Shown one piece after another: positions 47,341 through 55,985 of a stretch of DNA of 64,000 bases. The DNA comes from an uncultured Lachnospiraceae bacterium (GTDB taxonomy: Bacteria > Bacillota > Clostridia > Lachnospirales > Lachnospiraceae), in assembly GCA_910579425.1 (NCBI GenBank), contig CAJTVL010000001.1, positions 106,072 through 170,071 on the forward strand. The letters are read 5' to 3'. The position numbers were made by a program, and so were the translations under genes. The notes beneath the pieces were generated by a model. The model made no database searches. It worked only from the letters and a program-made list of their open reading frames with translations, and was not told where the DNA came from. Within the stretch, counting starts at the first letter, position 1. Each line of letters starts with the position of its first letter.

Positions 47341-48161
47341 TTAAAATAGAAGGAACTACACTGCGACAACTACAAATGGTGGAATTGGAGATGCTGATAG
47401 AGCTTGATCGAATCTGCCGGAAATGCGGTATCCGATATACTTTGACGGGCGGCACTCTGCTTGGAGCGGTCAGGCATGGGGGATTTATCCCATGGGATGA
47501 TGATGCCGATGTGTCAATGATGCGGGAAGAGTATGAAAAATTTAGAAAAGCATGTGAAACAGAACTGGACAAAGAAAGATTTTACTTTCAAGATATGAGA
47601 AACACCGCCGGGTATCGATGGGGATATGGTAAAATGAGGCGAAAGGATACGCTTTTTCTGCGGGAGTATCAGCAGGATATGCCGTATAAGCAGGGCGTAT
47701 TTATTGATATTTTTCCCAGAGATGGAGTACCGGATGGGCGCATTGGAGAAAAGCTGCATAAGTTTGCTTGTTTTTGCGTAAGAAAAACCCTTTGGTCTCC
47801 GGTGGGAAAGAAAGCACATCCCAATATATTTATGAGAAAATGGTTTGCTATCTTGTATAGATTGTCTGGAACGGTTATTTATAAAATATATGATTATCTG
47901 GTAAAGGTGAGTAATAAAAAGGAAACACAATATGTCAGGGCCTTGACATTTCCGGTTCCGAATGGGTATAAAGGGTATAAGCGTGAATGGTATGCAGAAA
48001 GTGTTAATATTGAATTTGAAGGCCATACGTTCATGGCAAACAGGCATTATAGAGAGTGGCTGGAACAGGAGTTTGGAGATTACATGAAGCTTCCGCCGGA
48101 AGTGCAGAGAAAAGTGCATCCGGTGGTGGATATTAGGCTGATTGAGCCGCAGATATTGTAG
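47337..48161 (+). CDS. LicD family phosphotransferase
   Basis: A LicD/fukutin-related protein of 274 residues. Residues 38-58 carry the family hallmark GGTLLGAVRHGG followed by PWDDDAD, the nucleotidyltransferase-like metal site. LicD enzymes move a phospho-group such as phosphocholine or phospho-ribitol from a CDP carrier onto a glycan. Here CDP-linked precursors could come from the TagD-like fusion upstream and the IspD-like protein downstream. An open frame exists from 47268, but the ATG overlapping the previous stop is the sensible start. Confidence 0.9.
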   Translation: MIKIEGTTLRQLQMVELEMLIELDRICRKCGIRYTLTGGTLLGAVRHGGFIPWDDDADVSMMREEYEKFRKACETELDKERFYFQDMRNTAGYRWGYGKMRRKDTLFLREYQQDMPYKQGVFIDIFPRDGVPDGRIGEKLHKFACFCVRKTLWSPVGKKAHPNIFMRKWFAILYRLSGTVIYKIYDYLVKVSNKKETQYVRALTFPVPNGYKGYKREWYAESVNIEFEGHTFMANRHYREWLEQEFGDYMKLPPEVQRKVHPVVDIRLIEPQIL

Positions 48162-48192
48162 TTTGGCGCTTGAGGTTTAGGGTGGTGGGAAT

Positions 48193-48891
48193 ATGAATGT
48201 GGCTTTATTAACTGCGGCAGGGATTGGTTCCAGGATGAATCTTGATGTGCCGAAGCAATTTGTTTATATTAAGGGAAAACCTGTTATAGTTCATACGATG
48301 GAAGCATTTCAGAGACATCCTCAGATTGATGCGATCATAGTAGTGACTTTAGGTTCCTGGATTGACACAGTACAGGCCTATGCGGATGAATATGGTATTT
48401 CAAAGTTGAGATGGATTACAGTAGGAGGAGAGACAGGCCAGGAATCAATTTTTAAGGGGTTAGAAGAGTTAAGAAACTATTGTAATATGGATGACGTTGT
48501 TATGATCCATGATGGTAATCGTCCGTTTGTGTCAGGTGAGATTATTTCGGACAGCTTGGCTACATATAAGCAGTTTGGCAGTGCAGTGGCAGCGATGCCG
48601 TGCATAGAGGCTGTCTTTAGAAGCGATGACGGTAAAAGTTCGAGTATAAGCATACCGAGAGAGCAACTCTACCGAACACAGACACCTCATACATACAAGC
48701 TTGGCAAGTTATTATGGGCTCATCGGGAGGCTGAAAAGCGTAAGATAAGGAATACGGCGGCAACGTGCGTACTGATGAATGTGCTTGGAGAGAATATTTA
48801 TTTTTCCAGGGGTTCAGACAAAAATCTGAAACTGACAACTCAGGATGATCTTGATATTTTTAATGCATTAATTCAGATAGGAGAAAAATGA
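48193..48891 (+). CDS. IspD/TarI-like cytidylyltransferase
   Basis: A CTP-dependent nucleotidyltransferase of 232 residues in the IspD/TarI family. AAGIGSRM (8-15) and PKQF (20-23) are the CTP-binding motifs; IHDGNRPFV is the conserved mid-protein segment, and RTQTPHTYK follows. IspD proper makes CDP-methylerythritol; TarI makes CDP-ribitol for teichoic acids. The surroundings (LicD, TagD fusion, no isoprenoid genes) favour a CDP-alditol role. It follows LicD by 31 bases and overlaps the next gene by four bases. Confidence 0.87.
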   Translation: MNVALLTAAGIGSRMNLDVPKQFVYIKGKPVIVHTMEAFQRHPQIDAIIVVTLGSWIDTVQAYADEYGISKLRWITVGGETGQESIFKGLEELRNYCNMDDVVMIHDGNRPFVSGEIISDSLATYKQFGSAVAAMPCIEAVFRSDDGKSSSISIPREQLYRTQTPHTYKLGKLLWAHREAEKRKIRNTAATCVLMNVLGENIYFSRGSDKNLKLTTQDDLDIFNALIQIGEK

Positions 48892-49872
48892 TGAATATTT
48901 ATATTTGGGGGACGGGAAGGCTCGTCGGCAAGGTATTAGGGGAATTTATTGAAGAGAGTCAGATTGCGGGATTTATTGATAATGATTCTGCGAAAAAGAG
49001 TTTTATGGGAAAACGTGTGTTTGCACCTATTGAAATGGAAGAGAGGGAGTATGATGCGATCCTGGTGATCACAATTCATGCTAAAGAGATCTATGATCAG
49101 AGCAAAGAACTTCAATTAGATTTGGATAAAATGATATTTGTCTACAATAATTATGTGGCAATGGATATCAATACAAATTATACACTTGCAGAGAAGATTT
49201 TTGGCAAAGTATATAGCGATGTGATAAGAAACAGATATTTGCTGGTAAGAAAAAATGAAGCTGCGGAAATGGCAGGGAGAGTTCTGTCAGCAGGGTACTC
49301 TGAAATGGATTATGTCAGGATTAAGACGTTTGAGTTGGTAACAGAGGAGATCAGGCAGAAGAATTTGCAGGGGGCAGTTGCGGAAGTAGGCGTGTTCAGA
49401 GGGGAATTTGCACAGTATATTAATGCTTCTTTCCCTGATAAAAAATGTTATTTGTTTGATACCTTTGAAGGATTTGCTCAGGATGAAGCGCAGGATGAAG
49501 TTAAAAGGGGACATGCAACAGATGCAATTGTAGAGGCATATAAGGATACAAATGTGAAGTTGGTGATGGATAAGATGAAGTATCCGGAAATGGTTGAAAT
49601 AAGGAAAGGGTTGTTTCCAGATTCCCTGAATGGCTTGGAAGATCAGTTCGCTTTTGTGTCTATTGATGTTGATTTTGAAAAATCTATCTATGATTGCATG
49701 GATTATTTTTACCCCAGAATGCTAGGGGGGGGGGTATATTTTTGTGCATGATTACAACAGTTCCCTGGCAGGTGTCAAAAAGGCAGTAAAGGAGTATGAA
49801 GAAAGATCAGGGCAGGTACTGCACAGAGTTCCTCTGTGTGATGCGAACGGAACGTTAGTGATTACAAAGTAG
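48888..49872 (+). CDS. TylF-like O-methyltransferase with N-terminal Rossmann module, frame OFF at poly-G
   Basis: Residues 1-90 form a Rossmann-like module (IYIWGTGRLVGK, then GFIDND and GKRVFAP). From ~125 it is a TylF/NovP-type metal-dependent methyltransferase (EVGVFRGEFA, LFDTFEGFA, SIDVDF). A G10 tract at 49725-49734 shifts the frame so the protein stops at 49751 after 287 residues. With one G fewer the frame continues through YIFVHDYN to a TAG at 49870-49872, giving 327 residues and restoring the metal-site HDY element and a normal family end. I read this as a phase-variable gene in the OFF state. Start ATG at 48888 or 48891. Confidence 0.85.
49725..49734 (+). repeat. Poly-G tract (G10), putative phase-variation site
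   Basis: Ten consecutive G in the TylF-like gene, between the strand ending in RML and the expected YIFVHDY. Ten G are out of frame, nine would be in frame. Mononucleotide tracts of this length change size by slipped-strand mispairing. Confidence 0.9.
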
Positions 49873-49897
49873 AATTTGGGAACCAAAGGAGAAGAGA

Positions 49898-50933
49898 ATG
49901 GATCATTTTCTGGAGGATATAAATAAAATATATTCACATTTAGGTAATTTAGTATCGAAGCAGATATTTGCAGACAGGCTGATGTATAATATTACCGATG
50001 ATATACATTTTATAAGAAATATTGTGGGTACTACGGAAGAAGGGCGGGAGTTTTTAGCTAGGGTACGGTGTGATAAAAAGAAACTAATTTTTGGTGCCGG
50101 AATTTGGGGAAAAGAGATACTTGATACTTATAAGGATATTTCATTTGAGTGTTTTGTAGATAATAAGAGATCGGGGAAGATTTATGAAGGACTTCCTGTA
50201 ATTTCGTTTGATGAATATATGGAAAAATATAAAAATGAGATTATAATCATATCAAGCCGTCTGTATCATAAAGAGCTCTATCAGCAGTTGAGAGAAAATG
50301 GTATCAGCGATGAAAATATTATTAATGCCGGAAAGTTTACGGACGTTATGAGCAAAAGACAGTATTTCGATATTCCCGAGTTGAAGAATGGGATAGAAGA
50401 AGAGGGATGCTTTGTTGATGCGGGAAGCTTTGACGGAAGAACATCAAAGATATTTACCGAATGGTGTGGCGGAAGGTTCCAAAAGATTTTTGCATTTGAA
50501 CCGGATACTAAAAATGCCGTAAAATGTGAGGATACCCTTCAAAATTGTGCGGGGGGGGGGCAAAAACAGCGTAATAAGAAAAGGACTGTGGGATAAGGAT
50601 GATGTTTTATGTTTTAAGGCTTATTCCAATGGGGCTTCAAGAGTAGAGGAAAATGGAGAGATTAAAATACCGGTAGGCCGTTTGGATGATATGGTCATGG
50701 ACGAAAGAGTGGCGTTCATAAAAATGGATATTGAGGGATCGGAATATAATGCTTTGCTGGGGGCAAGGGAAACTATAGTAAGGAACAGGCCTATATTGGC
50801 TATTAGTATTTATCATAGGAAAGAAGATATTTGGGTGCTTCCTTCTGTGATTTTGGAAATGGTTCCTGATTATAAGTTGTATTTTGGACATTATTCTATT
50901 GCGGCGGCGGAGACGGTATTATATGCGATATGA
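49898..50933 (+). CDS. FkbM-type methyltransferase with Rossmann module, frame OFF at poly-G
   Basis: An N-terminal helical segment (1-58) is followed by a Rossmann-like module (61-145: LIFGAGIWGKE, FVDNK) and an FkbM methyltransferase (from 160: FVDAGSFDGRTS, AFEPD). A G10 tract at 50551-50560 ends the frame at 50596 after 232 residues. The remaining family part, with FIKMDIEGSEYNALLGA, is open in the shifted frame to the TGA at 50931-50933. One G fewer gives a full 344-residue protein. The body of both halves shows no other damage, which argues for phase variation, not decay. AAAGGAG precedes the ATG. Confidence 0.85.
50551..50560 (+). repeat. Poly-G tract (G10), putative phase-variation site
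   Basis: Ten consecutive G within the FkbM methyltransferase gene, encoding the glycines after CA. Out of frame at ten, in frame at nine. Same direction and size of shift as in the tract at 49725. Confidence 0.9.
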
Positions 50934-50966
50934 GTTCATTTGTGAAGTGAGAGGAGAAATGGACAT

Positions 50967-52289
50967 ATGAGATATGTAATATGGGGGGCTGGTGAAAGGG
51001 GAAAAAGAGTGTTTCCACATATTGGTTCGGAGGATGTGGAGGCCTTTATTGATAAGGATGAGACAAAAGTTGGCACATTCTATTGCGGGAAAAAAGTGAT
51101 TAGTTTTGCGGAATATAAGGAAAATTATAGGGAATGTTATATTGTAATTTCTTATTCCTTTGAGAATGAAGTAGTAACGGAATTGAAAGAGTGTGGTATA
51201 AGTAATTATTTTTTGTTATCAGAATGTCCAGGGGAATTTCAGGAAACAAATTCAAGAAATTTGCTAAAAGAATATGTAGTTAGATATTTAGTGGAAAGGG
51301 AAAAATATGCAATTTATGGCTGTACATTATATTCAATGCTCCTGTGTAAATGGATTAAGCAGGAGTTAAAAAAAGAAGCTGTTATTATTCCGCATGCAGG
51401 GGTTAACAAAGAGTTGGTTGAGAGTTTGAAAAGAGATGCAGTTGGAATCGAATTTTTATTGCTTAAAGACGTTCTGGCAATGGATACTGTAATTGAAGTG
51501 TTAGTGACAGTAGAGCAAGATATAGAATATCTGAATAGGATTGTCGGTAAAACGGCCAAATTAACAAATATTTATGATTGCTCTGACAAGATTGATGCAT
51601 ATTACAATCCTCAAATAGAAAAATATAGAGGCAGGCATATTGGAAAAAGATGCTTTATTGTTGCGACTGGACCGAGCCTGAAGATAAACGATCTTGATAA
51701 ACTGGCTAAAAATAATGAAATTTGTATAAGTATGAATAGGATCTGGTATGCGTTTGATAAAACTGTTTGGAGACCGGAATATTATGTAGTTGGAGACTAT
51801 AGATTTTTGATGGAAGATGAAGAGCTTTTAGAAGAATTACCTGTGCAACATATATTTGTAGCTGATACTTATGAGCCTTATTGGGAGAATGAACACAAAG
51901 AATCTATTTTAAAATTTCATTTTCATTATGAATATCTGCCCAGCAGGATGCCAAAATTCTCCGTAGATTTCTCAAGGAAAAGTTATCATGGTTGCTCTGC
52001 AACGTATACATGCATTCAGTTGGCTGTATATATGGGATTTTCTGATATATATTTATTAGGAGTAGATGCTACAAGATTAGGAAAATATCATGATAATTCA
52101 AGTCATTTTTGTAAAGAGTATATTTCACGTTCAACAACTAATTTGATGACGTTTGATGATGAACCTCGGTTGGCATATAAAGCGGCGAAAGAATATGCGG
52201 ATTTACATGGCATACACATATATAATGCAACGAGAGGGGGAGAACTGGAAACTTTTCAAAGGGTAGATTTTGATGAGTTATTTGATTAA
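50967..52289 (+). CDS. Maf/DUF115-like protein with N-terminal Rossmann module
   Basis: A 440-residue protein. Residues 1-90 repeat the Rossmann-like module (VIWGAGERGKRV, AFIDKDETK, GKKVISF). Residues ~112-200 look like a second, degenerate copy (YAIYGCTLYSMLL). From 225 comes a DUF115/MptE-like domain: CFIVATGPSLK (229-239), SMNRIW, YVVGDY and IYLLGVDATRL. DUF115 includes Maf proteins that move CMP-nonulosonic acids to flagellin, and the fold is close to GT42 sialyltransferases. With a CMP-sugar synthetase gene nearby, a transferase for a CMP-activated acid is the best guess. Confidence 0.75.
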   Translation: MRYVIWGAGERGKRVFPHIGSEDVEAFIDKDETKVGTFYCGKKVISFAEYKENYRECYIVISYSFENEVVTELKECGISNYFLLSECPGEFQETNSRNLLKEYVVRYLVEREKYAIYGCTLYSMLLCKWIKQELKKEAVIIPHAGVNKELVESLKRDAVGIEFLLLKDVLAMDTVIEVLVTVEQDIEYLNRIVGKTAKLTNIYDCSDKIDAYYNPQIEKYRGRHIGKRCFIVATGPSLKINDLDKLAKNNEICISMNRIWYAFDKTVWRPEYYVVGDYRFLMEDEELLEELPVQHIFVADTYEPYWENEHKESILKFHFHYEYLPSRMPKFSVDFSRKSYHGCSATYTCIQLAVYMGFSDIYLLGVDATRLGKYHDNSSHFCKEYISRSTTNLMTFDDEPRLAYKAAKEYADLHGIHIYNATRGGELETFQRVDFDELFD

Positions 52290-52300
52290 GGAGGCTAGGG

Positions 52301-53188
52301 ATGAAATGCAGGATATGTGGCGGTCAGAATATAGGAGTAACTTATAACGGATTAATCCGCAATGGCGGATTGGGAAAATACACAGAAGAACCTGTAACTA
52401 TGTGGCAATGTAAAGATTGTGGTGTTATCTGGCATGATTTATTTTTTGATAATGTCGAGCAATATTATGAAAGTGAAGAGTATAGGAAGTCTTTAGAAGG
52501 AAGTTCAGAGATCAATTGTTTTTATAAATTACATGATAATGAAACGATGGAAAAGCTTCAATATACTGGTACAGATATATTCAGAGGGAAGATAGTGGCA
52601 GATATTGGCTGCGGTGGCGGTGCTTTTTTGGACTTCGTAGCAGGAGTGTCAAAATCTATTGTGGCCATTGAACCTTCTGAAAAATATAGGTATGATATGG
52701 AAACAAGAGGTTATAGAACGTATGCCTATATTAAAGATGCGCTAAATGAGGGGAACAATAAAATAGATGTGATAACATCGTTTGATGTAATTGAACATGT
52801 GGAAAATCCGGTTCAATTTATGGAGGATATTTACAGTATGCTTTCTGAGGAGGGACGTGCTATTATAGGAACGCCTACCGATGCTCCAATAATGAGATGC
52901 CTTTTAGGACAGATTTATGAAAAGAAGTTACTATTTAGCACTCAGCATATGTGGGTATTTTCAGAAAAATCACTTGAAGTCATAGCAAAAAAGGTTGGGT
53001 TTAAAAAAGTTCGAATTAAATATTTCCAGCGATATGGAATTGGAAATATGTTAGGATGGCTAAGGGAAAAAGAACCTTGTTCAGACATTAAAGAGGCTTT
53101 TATTACACCAACGTTAGATGCCGTATGGAAGAGTGAGTGTAGTGCTAATAGATTGTCTGATTATATAGTATTATACGCATATAAATAA
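52301..53188 (+). CDS. Class I SAM-dependent methyltransferase with zinc-binding N-terminus
   Basis: A methyltransferase of 295 residues. C3-x2-C6 and C37-x2-C40 form a likely zinc knuckle, and ADIGCGGGAF (100-109) is the SAM loop, followed by AIEPSEK, SFDVIEHVENP and a strand-5 region GRAIIGTP. This layout resembles sugar C-methyltransferases and related enzymes, which act on keto-sugar nucleotides. It has no homopolymer tract. A GGAGG ribosome binding site precedes the ATG. Confidence 0.87.
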   Translation: MKCRICGGQNIGVTYNGLIRNGGLGKYTEEPVTMWQCKDCGVIWHDLFFDNVEQYYESEEYRKSLEGSSEINCFYKLHDNETMEKLQYTGTDIFRGKIVADIGCGGGAFLDFVAGVSKSIVAIEPSEKYRYDMETRGYRTYAYIKDALNEGNNKIDVITSFDVIEHVENPVQFMEDIYSMLSEEGRAIIGTPTDAPIMRCLLGQIYEKKLLFSTQHMWVFSEKSLEVIAKKVGFKKVRIKYFQRYGIGNMLGWLREKEPCSDIKEAFITPTLDAVWKSECSANRLSDYIVLYAYK

Positions 53189-53208
53189 GCGAAGGGAATG
53201 GGTTATTC

Positions 53209-53871
53209 ATGGAAAAAGTGGTTTCGTTTATTCCAATTAAATTAAATAATCAGCGTTTGCCAGGGAAGAATTTGATGGATTTGGCAGGAAGGCCTTTGTG
53301 CGATTATATTTTTCATACTATTAGCCAGGTAGATACAATAGCAGAGAAGTATGTGTATTGTAGTGATGAAAGAATAAGAGATTATATGCCAAATGACATG
53401 ATCTTCTTAAAACGACATCCTTATTTAGATGGTTTTCAGGTGAAAGGGTTAGAGATTATAGATTATTTCGTAAAGGATGTGGAAGCGGATATTTATGTTT
53501 TAACCCATGTAACGCAACCGTTTACAAGAGCGGAGTCTATCAGGAAAGCACTTGATCAGGTTCTTTATGAAGGTTATGATTCAGCATTTAGTTGCACTTG
53601 CGTACAGGATTATTGTTGGTATCAGGGGAAGCCATTTAATTATGATATGAAAGATATTGTGACCACTCAGAACCTTGAACCTATTTATATGGAGACAGGC
53701 GCTTTCTTCATTTTCAGAAGAGAAGTCTATACACAGCTTCATCAGCGAATTGGAAGGAATCCCTATATGCAGGTAATGGCGCCGCTGGAAGCAGTAGATA
53801 TTGACACCGCAGAAGATTTGGAATTTGCGAAAGTAGTTGCAGAATATTATAAGGGATTGGAGAATAATTGA
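53209..53871 (+). CDS. NeuA/KdsB-like CMP-sugar cytidylyltransferase
   Basis: A cytidylyltransferase of 220 residues in the acylneuraminate family. FIPIKLNNQRLPGKN (8-22) is the CTP-binding motif with R-L-P-G-K-N, DYIFHTI and YVYCSD follow, and VDIDTAEDLEFA near the C-terminus is the family end. Such enzymes activate ulosonic acids (sialic acid, legionaminic acid, Kdo) with CTP. It overlaps the aldolase-fusion gene by one base, and a KdsC-like phosphatase follows that, so the three are likely one pathway. Confidence 0.87.
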   Translation: MEKVVSFIPIKLNNQRLPGKNLMDLAGRPLCDYIFHTISQVDTIAEKYVYCSDERIRDYMPNDMIFLKRHPYLDGFQVKGLEIIDYFVKDVEADIYVLTHVTQPFTRAESIRKALDQVLYEGYDSAFSCTCVQDYCWYQGKPFNYDMKDIVTTQNLEPIYMETGAFFIFRREVYTQLHQRIGRNPYMQVMAPLEAVDIDTAEDLEFAKVVAEYYKGLENN

Positions 53872-55475
53872 TGCAGAACGTGCAGATTCTTGATTGTACT
53901 TTGCGAGATGGTGGAAGAATTTTTGAATGTAGATTTGATGACAAAACAATATTCAATATGACGAAAGATTTGACTTTTGCGGGTATTGATATTGTTGAAC
54001 TGGGATTTCTGAGAGACGGCAAGCTGACAGAATATAAAGGGAATTCTACTTTTTTTACGGAAATTTCTCAAATAAAGCCTTTCGTACCTAAAGAATGCAG
54101 GGAGACAATGTTTGTCGCATTTATAGATTATGGTATGTATAATTTTGAAGAGCTTGAAGTATGTGATGGCATGATCTCAGGCTTGAGAGTGGGATTTACA
54201 AAGAGGCAGTTTGATACGCAGAGGGATGAGATTTTAAAAGCCCTGCTTTCAGTAAAGGAAAAAGGATATGCTTTATTCGTGCAGGGAGTTAATTCACTTG
54301 CCTACACGGATAGAGAATTACTGGATCTGATTGATATGATAAATGAAATTGAACCATATAGCTATGGAATTGTAGATACATACGGGGGGATGTATCTGGA
54401 AGATCTGGTTCATTTTTATAATGTTGTAGATTATAATTTAGATACAGGTGTCTGTATAGATATTCATTCACATAATAATTTTCAGTCATCATTTGCTTTT
54501 GCGCAGGAAATTATTAGGTTGGCAGAGGGAAAAAGAAATATTATTTTGGATGCGACTCTAAACGGAATGGGGAAATGTGCGGGAAATCTTAATACGGAAC
54601 TGATAGCGGATTATCTGACCAGAAAAAAAAATGGAGATTATGATCTTGATAAAATATTGGATGTTATTGACAGGTATCTTTTGCCTCTAAAAAACAAATA
54701 TTGCTGGGGTTATTCGATTCCGGCATTTATGGCTGGAATATACAAAGCACATCCAAATAATATCATATATCTGACAGAAAAATACCGTTTAAACAGCAAG
54801 GATATAAAATACATTATTTCTGGAATAGAAGAGGATACGAGACAGAAATATGACTATGAGAATATACAGAGAATTTATAGAAGGTATAATGAAAATTTGA
54901 TAGATGATAGCCATGTGGTTGCGGAGCTGAAAAAGAAATTAGAAAGCAGTAGTGTTTTGGTTTTGGTTCCGGGAAGAACAATTGGAATTTATCATGATAA
55001 AATAGTCGAATATATCGACAGGGAAGATCCAGTAATTATAAGTGTTAATTTTGTACCCAAGGATATTGTATGTGATCTTTATTTTTATGCCAATACCATT
55101 CATTGGGAAAAGGTTTGCGAGGAAATTGAACGAAATAAATGTATCGTGACATCTAACGTTCATACAGAAACAGATGCAACAATGCTTGTTGATTACGTAT
55201 CGCTAATATCAGAAGACAGTTATTTATATGATAATAGTACGATTATGCTTTTAAACCTTTTGAAAAGACTGGATGTTTCAAAAATATGTCTGGCGGGTTT
55301 TGATGGGTTGAAAGAGAATGAAGATAATTATATTGATGCCGGCTTTCCTAATGTTAATGATGGGGTGGCAGTAAAGCGGATTAATAAGGAAGTTGAAAAA
55401 TTGTATGGGAGGTATAAGAATAAGGTTGCCGGGAAAATAGATGTATTGTTACTTACACCGAGTATTTATGAATAG
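53871..55475 (+). CDS. HMGL-like (DRE-TIM) aldolase fused to a C-terminal DUF115/GT42-like domain
   Basis: A two-part protein of 534 residues. Residues 1-285 are an HMG-CoA-lyase-like TIM barrel: LDCTLRDGGR (7-16, the D-R-E-TIM start), DIHSHNN (197-203, the H-x-H metal ligands) and GMGKCAGN (232-239). These enzymes make or break carbon bonds of pyruvate-type units. Residues ~355-530 (VLVPGRTIGIY, IISVNF, YDNSTIMLL, ICLAGFDGL) recall the fold order of DUF115/GT42 proteins. Its place between a CMP-ulosonate-type synthetase and a KdsC-like phosphatase suggests the aldolase half builds the keto-acid sugar. ATG at 53871 with AAGGG upstream. Confidence 0.78.
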   Translation: MQNVQILDCTLRDGGRIFECRFDDKTIFNMTKDLTFAGIDIVELGFLRDGKLTEYKGNSTFFTEISQIKPFVPKECRETMFVAFIDYGMYNFEELEVCDGMISGLRVGFTKRQFDTQRDEILKALLSVKEKGYALFVQGVNSLAYTDRELLDLIDMINEIEPYSYGIVDTYGGMYLEDLVHFYNVVDYNLDTGVCIDIHSHNNFQSSFAFAQEIIRLAEGKRNIILDATLNGMGKCAGNLNTELIADYLTRKKNGDYDLDKILDVIDRYLLPLKNKYCWGYSIPAFMAGIYKAHPNNIIYLTEKYRLNSKDIKYIISGIEEDTRQKYDYENIQRIYRRYNENLIDDSHVVAELKKKLESSSVLVLVPGRTIGIYHDKIVEYIDREDPVIISVNFVPKDIVCDLYFYANTIHWEKVCEEIERNKCIVTSNVHTETDATMLVDYVSLISEDSYLYDNSTIMLLNLLKRLDVSKICLAGFDGLKENEDNYIDAGFPNVNDGVAVKRINKEVEKLYGRYKNKVAGKIDVLLLTPSIYE

Positions 55476-55489
55476 CGGAGTCCGTGAAA

Positions 55490-55972
55490 ATGGAAGACAA
55501 AAAAGAAATTAAAGCATTAATAATGGATGTAGATGGTACACTGACGGATGGGGGAATATACATCGGAAATGATGGCGAAATAATGAAGAGATTTCACGTA
55601 AAAGATGGTTACGGAATTCACAATATTTTGCCGGAATTGGGAATTACACCAATCGTTATTACAGGAAGATCGTCAGCAATTATTAAGATCAGATGCCGAG
55701 AACTTGGAATTGAATATCTTATACAGGAAAGTTCAGATAAAGTGTATGATATGAAAAATGTATTAGGTAGATTAAAAATTCCACTTGCTCAGACAGCGTA
55801 TATAGGTGATGACTTAAATGATTTTGATGCAATGCAACTTGTAGGAATAAAAGGATGTCCAAGAGATGCAGTAGATGAGATTAAAAAGATTGCTGATTAT
55901 GTGGCTAATTCAAAGGGAGGAGAAGGTGCGGTGAGAGAATTTATTGATTGGTTAAATGGGGAGTTAGGATAA
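55490..55972 (+). CDS. KdsC-like HAD phosphatase
   Basis: A C0-type HAD phosphatase of 160 residues, the size and pattern of KdsC (Kdo-8-phosphate phosphatase) and NeuNAc-9-P phosphatases. DVDGTLTDGGIY (13-24) holds the nucleophile Asp and general acid, ITGRSS the second motif, and GDDLNDFDAM the metal-binding motif. It probably removes phosphate from an ulosonic acid phosphate before CMP activation. The ATG at 55490 is chosen with CGGAG upstream; a GTG at 55484 is too near that site. Confidence 0.9.
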   Translation: MEDKKEIKALIMDVDGTLTDGGIYIGNDGEIMKRFHVKDGYGIHNILPELGITPIVITGRSSAIIKIRCRELGIEYLIQESSDKVYDMKNVLGRLKIPLAQTAYIGDDLNDFDAMQLVGIKGCPRDAVDEIKKIADYVANSKGGEGAVREFIDWLNGELG

Positions 55973-55985
55973 GGAGAGGGAATAT

